From assembly GCA_025677825.1 (NCBI GenBank), contig JAIXMO010000034.1:62001-126000 (forward strand): a stretch of 64,000 nt of DNA, read 5' to 3'. The notes below the pieces were generated by a model. The model saw only the letters and a list, made by a program, of their open reading frames with translations, was not told the DNA's origin and searched no databases. A program made the position numbers and the translations under genes. Of this stretch, positions 58,350 to 64,000 are shown one piece after another (the stretch's first letter is position 1; each line of letters begins with the position of its first letter). This DNA is from Helicostylum pulchrum. Taxonomy: Eukaryota > Mucoromycota > Mucoromycetes > Mucorales > Mucoraceae.

Positions 58350-61300
58350 TTAAAATGCAAATGCTGAGTCTACTAACATATTGTTATTATCTTCATCGTC
58401 GGAATAGGCTATTTCACCATCTTCCATTTCCTCATCATCACGATTTGTAGAGGGAGTACCCATAGCACTGGAAGAATTTGAGGGTGGATTTAAGGATGGA
58501 TGAGAAGGGTTTCTAAATCCTTGAGATTTTAGAGGCTTTGTAGGAACACGCTTTTTTTGTTGTTGTAAATATAACTCATAACGTGCTCTCTTCTGTCTAT
58601 TCAATTCTTCATCATCCTCATCATCTTCCTCTTCTTCACTATCGGTTGCTATATCACTTAGGTATTGACGATTGGCTACATGAGGTGGAGGTATGGTGGA
58701 CGATGACGACGACGCAAGAGGTGTTTTAGACGCCATGCTACTACTTGACTCGGATGGTGTCTTACGTTTGCGGCTACGGATTTGTCGCTTTTGAGGTTGC
58801 TTGGGTCGAAGGATAAGTTCACATAAGGCATCAATACGTCTTTGAATAACCAACTCTTTAGGCCAGGCAATACGAATTAACATGGCGGCTGTAGATTCAA
58901 GGTTAGGATCGACAAGCGAACTATTTTCAATGTTCCTTTGAACGATACGATGGAATGGCAGTTCGGTATCATTTACCATAAGATCGTGTCTACCAATACC
59001 ATGTTTACAAATACCTTCCAATAAAGCTTTATCATGCAATGGTACTTCCCACCATCTTACATAAAGAAAATAAAAAATTTAATTATTTTTCAACTTATAA
59101 AATATATATAAACTTACGGCGGTAAACCAGATGTCTTTCTAGCTTTTGCAATAGAAGCATCATAGTCAGGATCCACAATAACTTGTTCACGAATTTTCTT
59201 CATTTGATCAACACGTTTTAAAGCTCTTCTTGCTTTATCATACGGGATTGTATCGACCAATTCCAATTCTTCGGTTGCCGCTTCTTCACTAGACTCGCGA
59301 CTCTTTTGCTCATCTTCTGTGGCCTTTTGTTGCTTCTTCATGATTTCTTTACACGCCGCAATAAATTTATAATAATACAAGTCTAACGAAGCATCGGTAC
59401 GATTTTCCAAACCTGAAATTTCTCTAAATCTATTCCAACGAATATTGGGATCTCCGGGAATCGTCTCCACGCCAAATGAAAGGATGGTTCTCATAAAGTC
59501 ACCACGGTTTTTCTTTTGCCATCGGTTACCCGAGTCAGTTGTACGACGAGAGGATCGACCTGTTGTAGCTGATCTGGCACCACCACCACCACCGGTTGCA
59601 GTACTTGCTCCGCCTCTTCTTCTTCGAGTTTCACTACCTTGTTCTCGTAAGAATGCAGCGATAATTCGACGAAGACGCATACCAATATCTGCCTTTGATG
59701 GCCAAATGTATACAGTGACATCTTCATTCGTGATCCCAGCATCGTATGTTTCATCTTGTGTAATGGGTTCTTCGTCATCCTCTTGTAACGTACCAGCTTT
59801 ACTATCATCGAATTTTTTACCGTAGAAACAGAATTCTTTATCCTTGCGCATAGTTAAATATTGTTGATAGCCATGTTTACAGATACCTAAGAGTAAATCA
59901 CGGTCCTCAGCTTCACCCCACCAATCACAGGGTAGCGAGCCTGTTACTTTGGGTATAGACAGTGCCTTGGCAGCTTCCCAATCTTTTGGCACAATTCGAT
60001 CTCTTACCATATGCAACATTTGAATTCTTAATAAAAAGTTTCTACCTTTTCTGTCAATATGTTCGACATAATCAGCAGGTGCTTGAATTAAAAAGGATCT
60101 GAATTCAGCTGTATGTTTTTTAGATGCACCAAGGTAAGGCACGGTTTCATCAGGGGACTGATCTTGATTATCACTTTCCAATATAAAATCAATATCTTCC
60201 AAAAGCTTTCGGTCTTCTTCTGAATTGGGTTCAATCACATGGCGCACTTTACGCATTAAATAACGCGTGGCAAATTTAAGATCCTTTTCGGTTCTACGAG
60301 GGAAATGAATTTGCATCTGTTGCCATGGTCCATACCCGTAAATCATTAATTTACGTTCATATTTGGTCTTTTCAGAAAGTGTCCAGGGACGAGGCAAGTC
60401 TCGTTTACCTGATTTTTCAGTATCGTCTTCATACGCATCCGAATCATCTGCGTTATCGTTGGATGAGTAAGCACCGTCTGCGTTACGCGTACCAAACCTT
60501 TGTACTTGACGTCTGCGACGCGGTTCATAAACAATCAACCCATTTTCATCGGGCACCTCCTGTACATCCAAATTCGCTTTGGCTGCCCACTTTTCCCAAA
60601 AGTCCGGATCGTCCAATTCCACACCTTGTTCTGCGGAAGAAGAAAACGTAGCCTTTGAAAAGATGGATCCTTTTTCATTTCCTTCGTGACGAATGACAGT
60701 GGTACGACGTTCTAGAATTTGATCAATGTCTTCTTCACAAAATTGTTGACTGTCTTCATCGTCCATCACAGCACCGTAGGCTCCCTTCTTCAATAACGCT
60801 TCAATCTCTTTACGGTTTAATTCGTTCTTGGACATATTACTGGCAGTTTCCTCTGAAGATGGGTTTTGAGTACTGTTGTCCATACGCTGCATTACGGCTT
60901 TATCTAAACCAAGTTTCATACCGGCTCGGTCAAACATGTCCTTTTCGTAAGTGTTGCGGCAGATAAGACGGTACACTTGAACAGGCTTGGTTTGACCAAT
61001 ACGATGACAACGTGCCTGCGCTTGTAAATCGTTTTGAGGGTTCCAATCACTATCAAAGATAATACAAGTATCGGCGGCCTACAAAGAAAAGAAAAGAAAA
61101 CAGTTTACTCTCTCTGGTAATACCACCCACCCCCTTTTTTTTTTAAAAAAAAAACTTACTGTTAAATTAATACCGACACCACCAGCTCTTGTACATAATA
61201 AAAATACAAAGGATTGATTAATTGGAAGAGTAGAGAATCGATCAATAGCAGCTTGTCTTTGATCACCTGGAACACTACCATCAATACGTTCATGAGGATA

Positions 61301-63436
61301 TTGTCTTCCACGAAGGTAATCTGATAAAATATCAAGACAGCTAAAAAATAAAAAGTTTTAGATTTAAGCGCGGATTACAAGTAACATAAGTATATATTTT
61401 TACCTAGTGAATTGAGAAAAGATCAAGACTTTATGGTTTCCTTCAAACAATTTACGTAAAAGTTTATCGATCAATACTAATTTACCAGACGAATCAATCA
61501 AACAAGAAAACTGTTCTTGGGGAGTCTTGGCTCGACTATCACTCACAATGACTTCTTCAGCACCTTCTAACAAGTACGGATGAATACAACATTTACGTAA
61601 TTGCATCATAATGTTACGTAAATGAGGCATTTCTTTATTGGCTATACATTACATTATATAATTAGCACCCACCTTTTTTTTTTTGCCACGCATATATATA
61701 AAAAAAGTAATACTTACATTTGGCTCCTTTTCTCAAGAAACTAAAATTCTTTTCAAGAATAGCGCGATACCACTTCTTTTGAGGATTAGTTAATTCAACT
61801 TCAATGACAGTTTCTTCCTTTACAGGAATACTTTTTTCAACATCTTCTTTAAATCTTCTCAACATGATTGGTTTTAAAAGCGCTTGTAATTTTTCGACTT
61901 CATGAGCAGTTTGTAAATTACCGTATTCTGTAAAGAAGGCTCTTTCGTTATTGAATATTTCAGGTTGCATAAAGTTAAGTAAACTGTACAGCTCATCCAG
62001 ATTGTTTTGTAAAGGTGTACCGGTTAACAATAACTTGTGATCGACAGAGAATCCTTTCAAGATTTCGCCTACTTTGGATTGCTTGTTCTTTAATCGATGT
62101 GCTTCATCAAATACAGCACATTTCCAAGGAATATCCTTTATATGAGGTGCACCGACTGAAGCCATCTCATAGGTTGTGATCAAGACATCAAACTTAAATC
62201 GGTTAGGGATAGGTTTGCTTTGTACATCCTTGTAATAGAATTCAGTTTCAACGAGTAAGCTACGAGATAATACACTCCCACGATAATCAATAACGTTTAA
62301 ATCAGTCCAAGCTCTAAAAGCTCTTTCCCAATGCGGAATAGCTAAAATAATTTTTAAAAATTAGCTTTTTGTGTGTGTGTGTTTTATAATACTTTACTTG
62401 ATAATGGTGCGACAATTAAGAATGGGCCACGAACGTTAAGTTGATAGTATAAATCATTTAAAAAGGCAACAGATTGAACAGTTTTACCAAGACCCATTTC
62501 ATCAGCTAAAATGCAAGAGCGATAATTATAATAACAAAATCGAATCCAGTTTAAACCTTCTAATTGATAACTACGTAATTCGTTACCAAACTTGTATTTA
62601 ATACCAGAATTGTATTTGACGAAATGTGTGTAGTCAGGTCTCTTTGGTGGGTTAGGGAGTTTCTCTTGAGGGATAATACGATGTCTTTGAAATTCGTGAA
62701 TTTTACTAGCATCCATCTATTTTGTTGTTAATATATATATATATGTATATATTTTTTTGTTTAATAAGAAACATGTTACTTACTTTTTGTACGTCATCTT
62801 CACTTTCCCAAGTACTGGCATCATAAAACAACCCATTCCATTTAACCAAATAAAAGATACTTGGTTCACCCGTGATAGGATCAGCCAATTCACCTTCATC
62901 AATAATTCTATCTACCTTGAGATACTCTTTATAATCTTCACCCTTTTGACCTTCACTATTCCATTTGATCAAGAACTTTTTAACGCGATGTTTACCCAAA
63001 TGCTCGGCCTCGATCTTTTCTTTAGGTAGCCATTCAACGTGATGGTAACTAGCATACTTGTATTTAACCAATAACTCTGCTTTTCTCGTGTTTGGATTGA
63101 TTCTGTAATCCAACATCTTTTCAAACGTTCTGGTGGCCATCGGGATCATGACAACAGGTACATCAGTTGGAGGTTGGTGTTGTTGTTGCTGATGATGCAC
63201 TTTTTTAGTAGTAGTGGTAGAAGTGGGATTAGATTCAAAATCACTATCATCTGAAGCGTCAGGCAATACTTCGTCTTCTTCATCATCATCATCAGCAAGA
63301 TCCTCTGGTTCATCATCAGTAGATTCATCATACTTTACTTTTCTCTTGGTGTTTCTACTGGATCTCTTTTGAGAAGAAGAAGATCGAGAAGAAGGGATTG
63401 GAGAGCGTTGTTGTTGCTGTTGAAATAAGATTTGTT

Positions 63437-63467
<31 letters not shown>

Positions 63468-64000
63468 TTGTTGTTGTTGTTGTTGAGGCGGACGATACTG
63501 ATGAGATTGAGATTGATGGAACTGATGTTGCTGTTGTTGTTGTTGATGGTGATGTTGTTGCTGCTGTATGTTTTGCTGCTGTTGCTTTTGACGATGTTGT
63601 AATTGTTGTTGCAAATGTAATTGTTGTTGCCTTTGAATTAACATTTGTTGCTGCAACTGTTGCTGGTGTTGATACTGTTGTTGTTGATGCATTGGAGCAA
63701 AGTTTTGTAACTGATTGGTCATATTATCATAAATCCTTGGTTGATGATTGGGTCCAGATATTGGGACCCCGTCATAGCTGCCCTGATAAGTTGAGGAAGT
63801 AGCTGTGTTGTTATTATTAGAGAAATTGAGTAAAGAGTTAAACTGTTGGGGTGGTGGAGGAGGAGGAGGTTGCGAAGTCTCTTGTGGTATAAAATGAGTT
63901 GGATATTGTGGGCTATTGTTGTAGAATCCGTTATTGCTGAATTCCGGTTGCGGATGAGTGTCTACAAATAACTGTTGATAATCAGTGAACAAATCTTGCT
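58350..64000 (-). CDS. CHD6-9/Kismet-type chromatin remodeller (5' partial)
   Basis: Nuclear SNF2-family ATPase; at least 1747 codons visible, N-terminus beyond the window. Exons: >64000-62784, 62716-62398, 62341-61718, 61641-61404, 61340-61160, 61078-59118, 59055-58350; phases agree throughout. Order: Gln/His-rich tract (63180-63700), acidic region, two chromodomains ([35 protein letters not shown]), ATPase ([23 protein letters not shown]alker [19 protein letters not shown]), [20 protein letters not shown], helicase C ([50 protein letters not shown]), then [15 protein letters not shown] and a [20 protein letters not shown] module repeated as [13 protein letters not shown]. The [15 protein letters not shown] block, EKNFSF.. 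and KHGYxxY modules are typical of CHD6-9 rather than Chd1 or Mi-2. Acidic C-terminus. Confidence 0.93.

Overview
The window reads as nuclear DNA of an early-diverging filamentous fungus, most likely Mucoromycota (Mucorales-like). The reasons are very AT-rich DNA with many long A/T homopolymers, genes cut by many short GT-AG introns (mostly 50-100 nt, often with a CTAAC-like branch site), fungal proteins such as the osmosensor Sho1, a PHO80-type cyclin and an RTC4-like protein, and a CHD6-9/Kismet-type remodeller that yeasts lack. I rebuilt exons by hand. For nearly all multi-exon models the joined length is a multiple of three, which supports the splice sites.

Layout. 1-367: start of an RFC small subunit (-). 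About 368-4647: AT-rich, with a possible decayed gene and one small intronless gene. 4648-6970: USP7-like deubiquitinase (+) ending in a CaaX box. 6981-7971: RTC4-like protein (-). 8458-12590: nested repeats: a DNA transposon with terminal inverted repeats (TIRs), a minisatellite, an inverted partial copy and a 5'-truncated LINE. 12718-13936: ribosomal protein eL8 (-). 14041-16111: GH47 mannosidase (-). 16579-19079: sugar transporter (+) with a 5-nt exon. 19509-20646: Yippee-like gene overlapping tail-to-tail with a small gene. 20814-23909: nuclear cap-binding protein CBP80 (-). 24326-24671: short TIR element. 24962-26693: unknown 445-aa protein (-). 26985-27408: spaced direct repeat. 28443-29236: PHO80-like cyclin (+). 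30690-33971: Nic96/Nup93 nucleoporin (+). 35157-35435: small ORF. 35969-37757: kelch-type surface protein (+). 38616-41290: second long repeat copy, followed by a retroposed fragment. 43841-46663: 919-aa tandem-repeat protein (+). 46850-49297: TTC27/Emw1 (-). 50298-54387: decayed CMC/Plavaka-like transposon with an opposite-strand gene. 54536-56168: MFSD10-like transporter (+). 56358-57420: Sho1 (-). 58350-64000: CHD6-9-type remodeller (-), 5' end outside the window.

Most genes are unlinked housekeeping functions: DNA replication, RNA capping, nuclear pore, ribosome, glycan trimming, osmosensing and chromatin. Accessory content sits in three blocks (8.4-12.6 kb, 38.6-41.9 kb, 50.3-54.4 kb). 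The observations most worth following are the CaaX-ended, C-terminally short USP7 homologue, the Plavaka-like element carrying an antisense gene with a nuclease-like D...ExK motif, the near-identical tandem repeats of the glycine-zipper-like protein, the 5-nt and 14-nt micro-exons, and the unusual architecture of the TIR repeat family.
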